From the NCBI GenBank assembly GCA_949775045.1, contig OX459102.1:5824185-5888184 (forward strand): a stretch of 64,000 nucleotides of DNA. The letters are read 5' to 3'. The position numbers and the translations under genes were made by a program. Below the pieces are notes generated by a model. That model had not been told where the DNA came from, ran no database searches, and saw only the letters and a list, made by a program, of their open reading frames with translations. Shown piece after piece: positions 1 to 11,992 of this stretch. Source of the stretch: Metridium senile (lineage: Eukaryota > Cnidaria > Anthozoa > Actiniaria > Metridiidae). Within the stretch, counting starts at the first letter, position 1, and every line of letters starts with the position of its first letter.

Positions 1-49
1 TATAGAGCCGAATTCATTAGAGTTGCTCTCATTGACCTTAGTCATACTA

Positions 50-345
50 CACCTATTTCAATAATCGTTGTCGCAATCAAACCTACAGTCCACACTCTGA
101 AGCCTGCAAAGGATGTTGGCATTTCTGGCTCTTGTTATCGATTTATTCAACAGCATGTTTTAGTTGTAAGTGTTTGTGCTATATGAACATGACAAGTTTT
201 ACAGTGATAGATGGTGAAACATATATTTATTTAAAAAAGCGCGTAATAAATCATACATTCAGTTAAAATTACCGACATCCTTTGCAGGCTTCAGAGTACG
301 TGTTGACTGTAGCTTTGGCTGCGACAATACTTTTTGAAATAGGTG
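50..345. mobile_element. MITE family A (TA target), copy in unit A
   Basis: Imperfect palindrome of 296 bp between TA dinucleotides (48-49 and 346-347). Ends read CACCTATTTCAA and TTGAAATAGGTG. Subterminal inverted motifs CTACAGTC and CCTGCAAAGGATGT recur on the opposite strand near the other end. No coding capacity. TA duplication and size fit a Tc1/mariner-type MITE. Confidence 0.8.
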
Positions 346-1056
346 TATAATTATGGTGGAAATGACTTTTCAAGTAAACAAATATTTTAGCACTGTTATA
401 TAAAAGAACTATCATAAATATCCATTCATGGAACGTTTATATGATCTATGCAAAATGTTTTAAAGTTATATGCTAAATTAAAATTGCAGGGATTTTTATG
501 TTATGTAAATTTTTCCTTGAAGGCTTTGAGGCCTCGTTTTGATATTTTTAGATCCGTAAAATTTAACCTCTTTTTCAGCAAACTTTCACAAATTATTGTT
601 ATCCTATATGATAGATTTCTTTTGCTTATAATTTTATCTATTATTACTCGACGGGCGTAGCCCATTATTTTTCAGCGTGTAGAACAGATTTGAATTAGCG
701 CTTTATAAGTAAATTATTATTATTATTGTTAAAGCGTGATCGTGAACCTAGAAGATTACCAGTACGAAAGCTGAAGTGTCTATCAACGAGAAGTAGGAAG
801 CTCAAAGTATTTTCACTATTCGTAAAAATACACCAAGGTCATCGACAATAAATTGCTGTTTTAAAGTAATAAACTAGTGTAAATGTGTAAATAATAATGA
901 TGTATGCAAATACAAGAAAAAGTGGGTTTATAAACAAAGAAAGAAGTGTTGTTCGTTTATGTCATTCTTAAGAACACGCTACCATACTATAGAGAGCACT
1001 AAAGCTAAAAAGCTAGAAAGTATTTGTTTCTATTTATTGAATTGTAAGGGATAGTG

Positions 1057-1097
1057 CGATATGGATGCGCAGTAGCAAGAGTCCGGAACAACCTTAA
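1057..1097 (-). mobile_element. Relic end of a TTAA transposon, unit A
   Basis: GCGCAGTAGCAAGAGTCCGG ... ACCTTAA is the reverse complement of the left terminus of the element at 43209-44164 (TTAAGGTAGTTCCGGACTC). Only this end is seen. It lies ~80 bp before the exon 2 acceptor and recurs at 9342-9382 and 17627-17667. Confidence 0.55.
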
Positions 1098-1179
1098 CAT
1101 GTTATTTCACACATAATCTCATTTGCATTTTAAAAGTGGGTCATATGAATACGCACTAATAATTTGCAAATCTTTCTAG

Positions 1180-1556
1180 GTGAGGCGATCTACTGCAATC
1201 AATGCGAGTCATTCAGTTCATGGGCGTCTTGTAATGCTGACGCCATAAAGGTTCAATGCTCATTAGCTACAGCTTGCAGTAAAGTGCTTTTAAAAAGTAA
1301 AACTGAAAATGAAGTGGACGTCTTCGCCAAGGGCTGTGCCAAAACATGTAACAAGAATGATATCCCTTCATGCCGGGATGGTGGTTTTCTTGATTGTGAC
1401 ATCCACTGTTGCTATAGTGACTACTGCAACGCGGGCTCAAGTCTGTCTCCGATTATTCCATCACATGCTAGCTCAAGTCTGTCTGTCAGTGTTTCCTTCA
1501 CTGTGTTGGTAACTGCTGCAGGAACCGTTGCCGTCATCTTTGGAAAGATTATATAA
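1180..1556 (+). CDS. Ly6/uPAR-domain GPI-anchored protein, exon 2 (gene 1, exon 1 lies before the window)
   Basis: Terminal coding exon. The acceptor TTTCTAG ends at 1179, and the first two bases complete a Gly codon begun in the missing exon 1 (phase 1). It encodes Gly-Glu-Ala-Ile then an LU domain with 12 cysteines: CxxC at the start, then single Cys after WAS, VQ, TA, KG, KT, PS and LD, then CC and YCN. The final CCYSDYCN matches the family signature CCxxDxCN. A Ser-rich stalk of ~20 residues, longer than in most paralogs through a partly repeated SSLS segment, leads to a ~20-residue hydrophobic tail ending FGKII, typical of a GPI-attachment signal. AATAAA lies at 1617-1622. Protein sequence is identical to exon 2 of gene 2. 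Function unknown; expected at the cell surface. Confidence 0.85.
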
Positions 1557-1810
1557 CATTGAAATAATGATTTTTCTTTTTTAACTAATGCTTTGTAACA
1601 AAAACTAATGAACTAAAATAAACAAATTAGACACAAACACTCAAACGAAATTGTGCTTCAATATTCAATGTTAAGGACAGGCAATTCATATCAATTCTCA
1701 ACTGATTCAAATCAGTTCTGATTGATAATTGCCTTCTTCTATATTTAATTTGCTTTTCATTGTCGTCTAGTCTTTGTTTTGTTTGCATAGTGATCGTTTC
1801 CTTCCTTTGC

Positions 1811-1956
1811 AAAAATGAACATGTGACCAAAGTTGTTTGCCAAAATATTTAACGTGCAGTGGAGGTAGTGAGTCGGAGTCTCAACAATTAGCACATAGGA
1901 CACTAAATGTTACTGCATGCTAAATACATTCAGACGTTAAAAAAGTGATTTATTTT
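1811..1956 (+). mobile_element. SINE 3' fragment, unit A
   Basis: AAATGAACATGTGACC through GAGGTAGTGAGT, ATTAGCAC and CAGACGTTAAAAAAGTGATT. This matches the 3' body and tail of the longer SINE at 26221-26521. No tRNA head is present here. Confidence 0.6.
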
Positions 1957-1990
1957 TAAATATTTATTCCTTTTTGCCAAAAATGCTAGT

Positions 1991-2203
1991 AATCACGTAA
2001 GTACGTAGGCATGTAAGCACGTAAGCACGTAAGCACGTAAGCACGTAAGCACGTAAGCACGTAAGCACGTAAGCACGTAAGCACGTAAGCACGTAAGCAC
2101 GTAAGCACGTAAGCACGTAAGCACGTAAGCACGTAAGCACGTAAGCACGTAAGCACGTAAGTACGTATGTACGTAAGCACGTAGTCACGTAAGCACGTAA
2201 GCA
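1991..2203. repeat. 8-bp minisatellite (GTAAGCAC)n, unit A
   Basis: About 25 tandem copies of GTAAGCAC with a few edge variants (GTAGGCAT, GTATGTAC, GTAGTCAC). Each strand reads as a long open frame with a CLRAYVLT repeat only because 8 bp times 3 keeps a frame; this is not a gene. Confidence 0.95.
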
Positions 2204-3420
2204 ATATGCAATATGTATAGCATGACTGAGTATATAAAACAAATAATTTAAATATATTTCCTATTATTTACGTAACCAAGTAAATCAACAGTGTTTTCTG
2301 TTCTACGCTGTGAGGAAAAAAACATTACCATAGCTACAAGAAAACCTTTTCCCATGTTTCAAATATTGAATTTTTTTGGATTCCACAAATCTAGACTTCC
2401 TTCCCAGTTTTTCCTCATTTCTTAACAATGCCACACAACGTACTGACGAAGTGAACTCGGTAGACGATAGATAGATTCTCGGTAGAAAATACTGCATGAA
2501 ATACTGTAGACGTAAGTTTCTCACCCAGTTTGGGGGGAGGGGGGGGAGTACTCCCTGGTAATAGTATCGGGGCTGCTCGTCGTATCTATCGGGGATGCTC
2601 GTCGTATCTTTTAGGCGTTTAAATGAACAATTTGGCATCTTTCTGTATACCGAAATTGACATTTAGAAGTGTCACCATTACTTTGGTATCTTAGGGTATT
2701 ACGATGTTCGAACGTTGCCGACTCAGCCATGCAATATCAAAAATATTACTATTCGTTTTGACAAACAATCCTTTGCGCGCTTCGAAGCGAGATTACCTTG
2801 TAAGAATTGTATATTTACTTCCAAGTAATTTACTTAATATCATCGTACTCACATATGTTTTATTCATTTTCAGTTTGTAAATGAACCCTTTAGCAGACAG
2901 TCTTCACCAGCAGAGTTCATATGTACAAAAAAGAATATTTGTTTAGAGATTGATAGTTTCAAAAATATGTAAGCCTATCATAAGCCTTGGCGTAACATTT
3001 AATAACGTCACTTGTAACACAATCTTGTCGAGAGAATATTGAAAATGAAGATGGTGTTACACTTGGTAACGGCGTGACTTCTTCCATAATCTCCAAAACT
3101 CAATTTTTAATCTGAATGTTAATCACTTGTAACGAAATCTCGTAGCGAAACCGATTGTCTCCCAAATTTAAGATAATAGCTTTGTCTGTCATGTAATCTC
3201 ACTAGGAGAGTAGTTTAGTACATTTTATAACATTTGCATGCAGAAGTAAAACACAAAACAGCAAATAAAAATAAAGATATATAAGAAAGCATATTCAATA
3301 TAAGAAATGCTCATATCATGTTATAATGTTTGTACGATTTTTTTAATAAAAGTCAAAGAAAAAAATATATACTTTGTATTAGACATTGCTTGAGTAAACA
3401 TATTGCACATATTGCAAAAT

Positions 3421-3550
3421 TAATGAACATGTGAGCTGCGTTGTGTGCAAAATAATTAACGTAGAGGTAGTGAGTGTGTGTCTGAGTATCCCCAATTAGC
3501 CACTGGCTAAATACATTGAGACGTTAAAAAAGTGATTGATTGATTGATTT
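3421..3550 (+). mobile_element. SINE 3' fragment with GATT tail, unit A
   Basis: AACATGTGAGCTGCG, GAGGTAGTGAGTG, CCCAATTAGCCACTGGC and GAGACGTTAAAAAAGTG, then (GATT)4. Same family as 26221-26521 and closer to it than the 1811 fragment. Confidence 0.65.
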
Positions 3551-3707
3551 ATTTTATTTTTTAAAACACTTATCACATTAACTTGCATGCCGTTTGTAAC
3601 GCAACGCTCTCTGCCAAACCTGCAAACGTTGTGTGACAATAAGAACAATCTATTCTAAAAAAATAAAAGAAATAAAAAAACAACGCAAATAAAGTAACCG
3701 AAATCAT

Positions 3708-4060
3708 TGCTGCCCGGGGGGGTGCTCCCTTTGTCCAAGTGGTAGGGGTGATCGGCGGAAGATTTTGAAAATGACCCCTAAAAGGTACGCTCAGATGCAA
3801 ATAAACCAGAGTACAAACGACGCTTAGAATTGATTTTTGAGCCAAATCTCTAAATGGACCCTAAAAGGTACGCACTGGAAATATTTTAACTTTGCGCGCT
3901 TAAAAATTAAGGGAGAACACCTGGTAAACACTTATTTTCATTATTTTTTTTGGTATCTCTTAGGGGCTACAGATAATTTGTGCAACGTCCTTTTTAAAAC
4001 ACTTCCCGTATCTTTAATGGGTGTTTTTGAAAATTACCCATGAACACACCCGATACTTTA
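3708..4060. repeat. Dispersed repeat with G-run and CCCTAAAAGGTACGC motif, unit A
   Basis: Begins CCCGGGGGGGTGCTCCC and contains two copies of ACCCCTAAAAGGTACGC-like sequence (3774 and 3857), both strands AT-rich thereafter. A related G-run followed by GAGTACTCCCTGG lies at 2528-2560. No ORF of known type. Boundaries approximate. Confidence 0.45.
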
Positions 4061-4069
4061 AAGAAACAA

Positions 4070-4150
4070 GTGTAGCCTAGCTGGTTAGTGCGCTTGCTGG
4101 TTTTTAGTGCGCTGCTTTCGGAGCGAGAGGTTTCGAGTTGGATCCCCAGT
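4070..4150 (+). mobile_element. tRNA-derived (SINE head) sequence, unit A
   Basis: TAGCCTAGCTGG at 4073-4084 is a perfect pol III A box, and GGTTTCGAGTTGG about 45 bp on is a degenerate B box. No convincing cloverleaf. A copy sits at 12355-12435. Confidence 0.5.
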
Positions 4151-4346
4151 GGCCTCACGCTTGTTTCGACTCTTGTTTCGACACCAGTTCCAATCTGTGT
4201 AGCTTTGAATAGCTTTAAATACTCGTAAAACGGAGTATCGATGAAGAGAGAGCACCGCACGCGTCGGCTTCCTGGTAGATCAGCTATTCTATATATTATA
4301 GTGCTTTCCCTTTTTCATCCCTACAACACTCGATCTTACCACGTTT

Positions 4347-4620
4347 AATTATCAAAAAACGTTTACCCACATGAAATTAAAGCAACAAGCATCAAGCCAA
4401 GACCGAAATGAATTATGGTCGTGCAGGTAATGTATTGAAATCACACTGGTTTTTTAAAATAACTATTATCAAAATGAGAGTATTTTCTACGTGCGTAAGA
4501 AGCCTTACAATCAAATGCTCTAATTCCATAATTTTACCAGCACAAAACCAGCATTCATTTCGGTCTCGACTTGATGCATGTTGCTTTAGCTGCGACTATG
4601 TTTTTTTGAAATAAGAATAT
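4347..4620. mobile_element. Diverged MITE family C relative, unit A
   Basis: Shares the mirrored GCAACAAGCATCAAGCC / GACCGAAATG and CAGCACAAAACCAGCATTC arms with the 7509 element and ends in TTTTTTTGAAATAAG. Terminal boundaries are worn and approximate. Confidence 0.55.
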
Positions 4621-6476
4621 ATATATTAATTATATAAGCTGACTCATGCAGCACTCATACATCGTGTTCTCAATATTACACACCAATCTTAACCCTCCCT
4701 ACCCCTCTCCCTTCCCTTACCCTCTCCCTTCCCATCCCAGACTCCACCAATGTTCGGCACGACTTTAGCCATACTGACAGGGCCTCGTGTCGTTGTATAA
4801 AAAAAGTTCCGTTTTCCTAGTTTATAATATCTTTTCCCCCTCCTTGTTTGTTTACCAATTTCAGATCACGTGGCTTTTCAGATGCTACCCTTGATGATTC
4901 TTTCATATGTAAATTCTATAACACGTTCATCATGTTTATTTTAAAATAATAATTCCCAAGAGAATGCCACATGGTCTGCAATGGGCAATTTGCATACGGA
5001 AGTAAAGAGGCTTATTAATGTTTATCAAGATGAAAAAGCAAATTATTGACTTCACATCTGCTGGTTAGACGTTTCCACTTTTTACTCATCCAAAACGTAT
5101 GTTACTGTCACAAAATCAAGATGTATTATTTAATGAGAAGAGGCTTTGATATGTTTTCATGCTACAGTTCACTGCACAAGTGATGAAGTTAACTCGACAG
5201 ACGATCAATGCAAAAACAAGAACGGAACTAGAAAGCTAAGGAAATCAGATTTGAGTTTTCGAACCCAACAAGTTAAAATTAACCATCTACAAATCAAGTT
5301 CTATGACAAATTGGACAGTTTTGAGTACTCATTCTTTGAATATATCTAATTCACAAACTAGGATAAAAAGATGTAAATTAATTCAAATTGTTTAACATAT
5401 TTCAACAAATAAATGTGTACATGTTAACACAAAAAAATGGAAAATATATTGGAATGCACGTGTGCGGCACGAGAGTACCTACGGGTCGTCAACAACATCA
5501 ACATTTCTTCGTCGCGCAGTCTAGGACTCGTGCACGTGCACGTATTGATTAACAAACACTGTTCTTCATGCTTTCAAGGCTTACATTGAGCAACGAAGAA
5601 CTAAATGGCACACATCTTTCCGTCTATGATCTGAAATTTCCGGAAATCTCGGAATTGCATGCGATTAAGATAGTCTACTTTTCCCGCTCTTTTCGTGTCT
5701 TCAGTTTTGACGCGTGTACCATTTATTTTCCCGCTCTTTTCGGTTGGTTGACGCGCTTACCATCCACCGCTCATTTTGGTCCGCTATTTGTATCTATATG
5801 AAGTTTATATGGTTTTGTTTTAACTCGAATGGACACTAGCGAGTAAACTAGTATAGGGTGCGTCGGTGTTTGATATAAACGATAAATAATATATAGTATA
5901 ATAAAATTTTTATCACCGTAAAAAAAATGTTGACTTAACTTACTGACGTTATGAGCTTAAGCCCATCGTTGGAGTAAAATGACTTTTCGTATTTTTCGGA
6001 CGACTGCTCAAAATGCCGTTCGGTTCTTCAAGTGATTAACAGATTAAGCGGGCTTGCCCACATGCAATGCTGTACTGTTTGTCTGATCAGCAAATTGCTT
6101 ACCATTTACAAACAAATTTCTAAACAGATGGATTTGGCTAAATGAAAAGCACCCCAGATTACTGTCGCTGCTCTATAAATTAGTTTTCAGGCATTGTTTG
6201 TCATACATGTCAGTATTTTTGATACCATTAATTCTGCATTAAGTTTCAGTAACTATTTTCAATGCCGATCAAAACAAATCTTTGTTTAATCACGTTGTTA
6301 TTCTAATTTCAGCAGGAAATGATTAGATCGGTTCATATATTAATTGTTCAACACGGAAAAACTGTGGCCGAGGAGAGGGTTGACCAATCAAAAATCATAT
6401 CAGTAAGTAGCACCATCTAATCGGACTTCATTATTTGCAACTTCCGTGTATACTATTGCATATGTTATATTACTAG

Positions 6477-6596
6477 TTAGCCAATCAGGTTGCCCCATTA
6501 TGTCATAGGTGTTGTTATATCTTGGTTGTGTCATATCTTGGTTTCATATCTTCAACATCCATCAAAGACTGAAGAAGAACTTTGAAAGAAAAGACG
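6477..6596 (+). promoter_or_regulatory. Ly6 gene 2 promoter/5' UTR block
   Basis: TTAGCCAATCAG (CCAAT box at 6481-6485) is followed ~15 bp on by an ATTATGTCAT variant of the CRE/AP-1-like site. A repeated TTGTTATATCTTGG motif and the leader CATCAAAGACTGAAGAAG then run up to the ATG at 6597. The block is kept in most paralogs while DNA further upstream varies. Confidence 0.6.
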
Positions 6597-9500
6597 ATGA
6601 ATACCTTGTTTTACGCCTTCTTGTTGGTTTCGCTTGTCGCCATTGGTAAGTAAATGAATTAAACCTTTGCAGTTGTTTTTTTTTTTTTGCTCAGTCTGAA
6701 GGCCGGATACAATTCGCTGCAACACGATGCAGTAACACGTTGCTGCAATGTCTCTCCGTGTGCATTCCTCGAAAACACGTCGCCGCAAAAACGCTCACTC
6801 ATTTCGTTGCTGTAGCCTGACTCACGAATATAAACCAGTTTGAATGTGTGCGAAGTGTCGAGGGACAAAACTCTTTCGCGGGAAAAAAATCTGAACAAAA
6901 CTTATATGTGCACACGAGGGGAGTTGTAGCAGCACCATGTCGCCAAGTCGTGTTGTAGCAACTTGTCGTCTAATGTGTGACATGCAGCCTTAAATTGTAG
7001 GTGAATTACCTAAAGAATAGAGATAAAACCCGTGACATTTTGATTTGATGATGATTTGCACATTCCTTGCATTATTACTGGCTGTACTTACTACAAAATG
7101 ATATATCACACTGCAAAAACAGCTGAGTAGATACAACACAGTATATTGCACTAATCATGCATTCAGGATAAAACTTTATAGTGAGTACACACAACTCTAT
7201 AGTGAGTAAACCCAACTCATTATTGAGTAAAAGTGAGGTTAAACTCAATATATTGAGTACATTGCACTAATGGTGCGTCTTCATCTATGTTTACTCTCAA
7301 ATATGAGTTGGGTTTACTCACTATAAAGTGTTCTCCTGAATGCATGATTAACGCAATATACTGTGTTGTATCTACTCAGCCGTTTTTGCAGTATACATAC
7401 TATCGAAACTTGACTAAATAGCGAAGAAATCGAAACTTGACTATTGAATTTCGTTTGGTGATAGTAGCTAAGTGAACAAGATATGAGCACATTCCTTCAT
7501 TTTATATACACCTATTTCAAAAAACATGATCGCATTTTTAAACAACAAGCATCAAGCTAAGACCGAAATGCATGCTGGTTTTGTGCTGGTAATGTATTAA
7601 AATCAGACTTGTTATCAGCAGAATTGATTGTAATACATAAAAATAAGTGAAAAAAAAAAATAAGTTTGTTATTAGTTCTTTTGAAAACAAGTCTGATTTC
7701 AATGCATTGCCAGCACAAAACCAGCATTCATTTCGGTCTCGGCTTCATGCTTGTTGTTTAAGCTGCGTCAAAGTTTTTTTGAAATGAGTGCATACTACAA
7801 AGAGTAGGATCCACTTTTTAGGTAGGGTGCAAAGATTCGTTTTCATAGTGTATCAATCTTTACAATGCAGATCGACACTCGAACTGTGAACAGTTGATCA
7901 AATTGATTAGATGAAAGCGTTGGTAGTGCATTAACTTGATTAGAATTCTAAAAGAAAGGAAGGCCTTCTTCGAGTCATAAGATAGCCCAGGATCGCTCAA
8001 AATTGCCTATAAATCGCCTAAGATCGCCTTAGATTTTCTGAGCTTTTTGCTAAAATCGCCATAATCAAATTTTAATACCTTTTGTTTTTATTCTCAACCC
8101 TGATTGGTTATTTGTGGCTTATGTAAAAAATATACATCAAAGCGTTCACGGTTCAAGAGTCGGCCGGCTGTCCGCACTGTAAAGCATCTTAATTCCATGT
8201 GTTCTTTTGTTGTTAGTTGACTATCACGCTTTAGCTATTACACTTTGCTTGAAGGGTTCATTGAAACACTATATACTATAGAGCCGAATTCATTAGAGTT
8301 GATCTCATTGACCTTAGTCATACTACACCTATTTCAATAATCGTAGTCGCAATCAAACCTACAGTCCACACTCTGAAGCCTGCAAAGGATGTTGGTATTT
8401 CTGGCTCTTGTTATCAATTTATTCATAGCATATTTTAGTTGTAAGTGTTTGTGCTATATGAACATGACAAGTTTTACAGTGATAGATGGTGAAACATATA
8501 TTTATTTAAAAAAGCGCGTAATAAATCACACATTCAGTTAAAATTACCGACATCCTTTGCAGGCTCTAGAGAACGTGTTGACTGTAGCTTTGGCTGCGAC
8601 AACACTTTTTGAAATAGGTGTATAATTATGGTGGAAATGACTTTTCAAGTAAACAAATATTTTAGCACTGTCATATAAAAGAACTATCATAACTATACAT
8701 TCATGGAACGTTGATATGATCTATGCAAAATGTTTTAAAGTTATATGCTAAATTAAAATTGCAGGGATTTTTATGTTATGTAAATTTTTCCTTGAAGGCT
8801 TTGAGTCCTCGTTTTGGTATTTTTAGATCCGTAAAATTGAACCTCTTTTTCAGCAAACTTTCACAAATTATTGTTATCCTATATGATAGATTTCTTTTGC
8901 TTATAATTTTATCTATTATTACTCGACGGGCGTAGCCCATTATTTTTCAGCTTGTAGAACAGATTTGAATTAGCGCTTTATAAGTAAATTATTATTATTA
9001 TTATTGTTAAAGCGTGATCGTGAACCTAGTAGATTACCAGTACGAAAGCTGAAGTGTCTATCAACGAGAAGTAGGAAGCTCAAAGTATTTGTTTACAGCA
9101 CTATTCGTAAAAATACACCAAGGTCATCGACAATAAATTGCTGTTTTAAAGGAATAAAATAGTGTCAATGTGTAAATAATAATGATGTATGCAAATACAA
9201 GAAAAAGTGGGTTTATAAACAAAGAAAGAAGTGTTGTTCGTTTATGTCATTCTTAAGAACACGCTACCATACTATAGAGAGCACTAAAGCTAAAAAGCTA
9301 GAAAGTATTTGTTTCTATTTATTGAATTGTAAGGGATAGTGCGATATGGATGCGCAGTAGCAAGAGTCCGGAACAACCTTAACATGTTATTTCACACATA
9401 ATCTCATTTGCATTTTAAAAGTGGGTCATATGAATACGCACTAATAATTTGCAAATCTTTCTAGGTGAGGCGATCTACTGCAATCAATGCGAGTCATTCA

Positions 9501-9841
9501 GTTCATGGGCGTCTTGTAATGCTGACGCCATAAAGGTTCAATGCTCATTAGCTACAGCTTGCAGTAAAGTGCTTTTAAAAAGTAAAACTGAAAATGAAGT
9601 GGACGTCTTCGCCAAGGGCTGTGCCAAAACATGTAACAAGAATGATATCCCTTCATGCCGGGATGGTGGTTTTCTTGATTGTGACATCCACTGTTGCTAT
9701 AGTGACTACTGCAACGCGGGCTCAAGTCTGTCTCCGATTATTCCATCACATGCTAGCTCAAGTCTGTCTGTCAGTGTTTCCTTCACTGTGTTGGTAACTG
9801 CTGCAGGAACCGTTGCCGTCATCTTTGGAAAGATTATATAA
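6597..9841 (+). CDS. Ly6/uPAR-domain GPI-anchored protein, gene 2 (two exons)
   Basis: Exons 6597-6645 and 9465-9841; intron 6646-9464 with GTAAGT donor and TTTCTAG acceptor; 426 coding nt, 141 residues. Exon 1 gives the signal peptide MNTLFYAFLLVSLVAIG, which has a hydrophobic core and a small residue near the end. Exon 2 gives a 12-cysteine three-finger domain ending CCYSDYCN, a ~20-residue Ser/Pro stalk and a hydrophobic C-terminal tail consistent with GPI anchoring. The start is fixed by the invariant ATG, which follows the conserved leader GAAAGAAAAGACG in several paralogs. The intron spans the A/B junction and carries three palindromic MITEs. AATAAA at 9902-9907. Canonical LU domains have 10 Cys; the extra pair lies in finger 3. 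Ligand and role unknown. Confidence 0.85.
7111..7391. mobile_element. MITE family B, unit A
   Basis: 281-bp palindromic element: CTGCAAAAACAGCTGAGTAG at the left, its complement ending TTTTTGCAG at the right, with long arms (TACAACACAGTATATTGC and GCATGCAT/ATGCATGA segments mirrored). Inside the intron of gene 2. No ORF. Confidence 0.75.
7509..7790. mobile_element. MITE family C, unit A
   Basis: Palindrome with ends CACCTATTTCAAAAAA (after TA) and TTTTTTTGAAATGAGTG. Mirrored inner motifs are CAACAAGCATCAAGC, AAGACCGAAATGCATGC and GGTTTTGTGCTGGTAATG. Its termini resemble MITE family A, so both probably used the same transposase. Confidence 0.75.
8326..8620. mobile_element. MITE family A, copy in unit B
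   Basis: Same element as at 50-345, duplicated with the unit; ends CACCTATTTCAA / TGAAATAGGTG beside TA. It carries the unit C variants. Confidence 0.8.
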
Positions 9842-10095
9842 CATTGAAATAATGATTTTTCTTTTTTAACTAATGCTTTGTAACAAAAACTAATGAACTA
9901 AAATAAACAAATTAGACACAAACACTCAAACGAAATTGTGCTTCAATATTCAATGTTAAGGACAGGCAATTCATATCAATTCTCAACTGATTCAAATCAG
10001 TTCTGATTGATAATTGCCTTCTTCTATATTTAATTTGCTTTTCATTGTCGTCTAGTCTTTGTTTTGTTTGCATAGTGATCGTTTCCTTCCTTTGC

Positions 10096-10241
10096 AAAAA
10101 TGAACATGTGACCAAAGTTGTTTGCCAAAATATTTAACGTGCAGTGGAGGTAGTGAGTCGGAGTCTCAACAATTAGCACATAGGACACTAAATGTTACTG
10201 CATGCTAAATACATTCAGACGTTAAAAAAGTGATTTATTTT
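10096..10241 (+). mobile_element. SINE 3' fragment, unit B
   Basis: Copy of the 1811 fragment at offset 8285. Confidence 0.6.
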
Positions 10242-10275
10242 TAAATATTTATTCCTTTTTGCCAAAAATGCTAGT

Positions 10276-10488
10276 AATCACGTAAGTACGTAGGCATGTA
10301 AGCACGTAAGCACGTAAGCACGTAAGCACGTAAGCACGTAAGCACGTAAGCACGTAAGCACGTAAGCACGTAAGCACGTAAGCACGTAAGCACGTAAGCA
10401 CGTAAGCACGTAAGCACGTAAGCACGTAAGCACGTAAGCACGTAAGTACGTATGTACGTAAGCACGTAGTCACGTAAGCACGTAAGCA
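10276..10488. repeat. 8-bp minisatellite (GTAAGCAC)n, unit B
   Basis: Same array at offset 8285, with the same length and the same edge variants as unit A. Confidence 0.95.
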
Positions 10489-11705
10489 ATATGCAATATG
10501 TATAGCATGACTGAGTATATAAAACAAATAATTTAAATATATTTCCTATTATTTACGTAACCAAGTAAATCAACAGTGTTTTCTGTTCTACGCTGTGAGG
10601 AAAAAAACATTACCATAGCTACAAGAAAACCTTTTCCCATGTTTCAAATATTGAATTTTTTTGGATTCCACAAATCTAGACTTCCTTCCCAGTTTTTCCT
10701 CATTTCTTAACAATGCCACACAACGTACTGACGAAGTGAACTCGGTAGACGATAGATAGATTCTCGGTAGAAAATACTGCATGAAATACTGTAGACGTAA
10801 GTTTCTCACCCAGTTTGGGGGGAGGGGGGGGAGTACTCCCTGGTAATAGTATCGGGGCTGCTCGTCGTATCTATCGGGGATGCTCGTCGTATCTTTTAGG
10901 CGTTTAAATGAACAATTTGGCATCTTTCTGTATACCGAAATTGACATTTAGAAGTGTCACCATTACTTTGGTATCTTAGGGTATTACGATGTTCGAACGT
11001 TGCCGACTCAGCCATGCAATATCAAAAATATTACTATTCGTTTTGACAAACAATCCTTTGCGCGCTTCGAAGCGAGATTACCTTGTAAGAATTGTATATT
11101 TACTTCCAAGTAATTTACTTAATATCATCGTACTCACATATGTTTTATTCATTTTCAGTTTGTAAATGAACCCTTTAGCAGACAGTCTTCACCAGCAGAG
11201 TTCATATGTACAAAAAAGAATATTTGTTTAGAGATTGATAGTTTCAAAAATATGTAAGCCTATCATAAGCCTTGGCGTAACATTTAATAACGTCACTTGT
11301 AACACAATCTTGTCGAGAGAATATTGAAAATGAAGATGGTGTTACACTTGGTAACGGCGTGACTTCTTCCATAATCTCCAAAACTCAATTTTTAATCTGA
11401 ATGTTAATCACTTGTAACGAAATCTCGTAGCGAAACCGATTGTCTCCCAAATTTAAGATAATAGCTTTGTCTGTCATGTAATCTCACTAGGAGAGTAGTT
11501 TAGTACATTTTATAACATTTGCATGCAGAAGTAAAACACAAAACAGCAAATAAAAATAAAGATATATAAGAAAGCATATTCAATATAAGAAATGCTCATA
11601 TCATGTTATAATGTTTGTACGATTTTTTTAATAAAAGTCAAAGAAAAAAATATATACTTTGTATTAGACATTGCTTGAGTAAACATATTGCACATATTGC
11701 AAAAT

Positions 11706-11835
11706 TAATGAACATGTGAGCTGCGTTGTGTGCAAAATAATTAACGTAGAGGTAGTGAGTGTGTGTCTGAGTATCCCCAATTAGCCACTGGCTAAATACA
11801 TTGAGACGTTAAAAAAGTGATTGATTGATTGATTT
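11706..11835 (+). mobile_element. SINE 3' fragment with GATT tail, unit B
   Basis: Copy of the 3421 fragment at offset 8285. Confidence 0.65.
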
Positions 11836-11992
11836 ATTTTATTTTTTAAAACACTTATCACATTAACTTGCATGCCGTTTGTAACGCAACGCTCTCTGCC
11901 AAACCTGCAAACGTTGTGTGACAATAAGAACAATCTATTCTAAAAAAATAAAAGAAATAAAAAAACAACGCAAATAAAGTAACCGAAATCAT

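Larger units (their letters stand above)
1557..6476. other. Intergenic DNA between exon 2 of gene 1 and exon 1 of gene 2
   Basis: Holds the 3' UTR/polyA region, two SINE fragments, the minisatellite, the G-run repeat, a tRNA-like piece and a MITE. About 2470-5170 is absent from unit C and looks like inserted sequence. A module at 5165-5290 (GATGAAGTTAACTCGACAG onward) recurs at 13450, 18905 and 26085. I see no further protein gene; the ORFs here are short and unrelated to known families. 9842-14761 is the same in unit B. Confidence 0.6.
1..8276 (+). repeat. Tandem segmental duplication, unit A
   Basis: First of two ~8.28-kb units in direct tandem. Base 1 corresponds to 8277 and to 16562. From about position 890 to 8276, unit A and unit B look identical by eye with a constant offset of 8285, including an 8-bp minisatellite and homopolymer runs. 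Before 890 there are scattered SNPs and small indels (one base near 165, three near 725, seven near 810). The unit holds an exon 2, its downstream intergenic DNA and the exon 1 of the next gene, so each duplication regenerates one complete two-exon gene across the junction. Confidence 0.95.

Noticed and set aside
1164..1556. Single-exon reading of the LU domain starting at TTG before GEAI (same at other copies)
   Set aside because: That start lies in the intron upstream of a conserved acceptor; the signal peptide is supplied by exon 1.
1991..2203. Regular short repeats as a possible CRISPR array
   Set aside because: The unit is 8 bp with no spacers, and the DNA is clearly eukaryotic.
1964..2242. 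Minus-strand open frames with repeated CLRAYVLT (also at 10249 and 18535)
   Set aside because: They are translations of an 8-bp minisatellite; several frames are open together and no start, splice or homology context exists.
4070..4150. A tRNA gene
   Set aside because: Good A box but degenerate B box and no cloverleaf.
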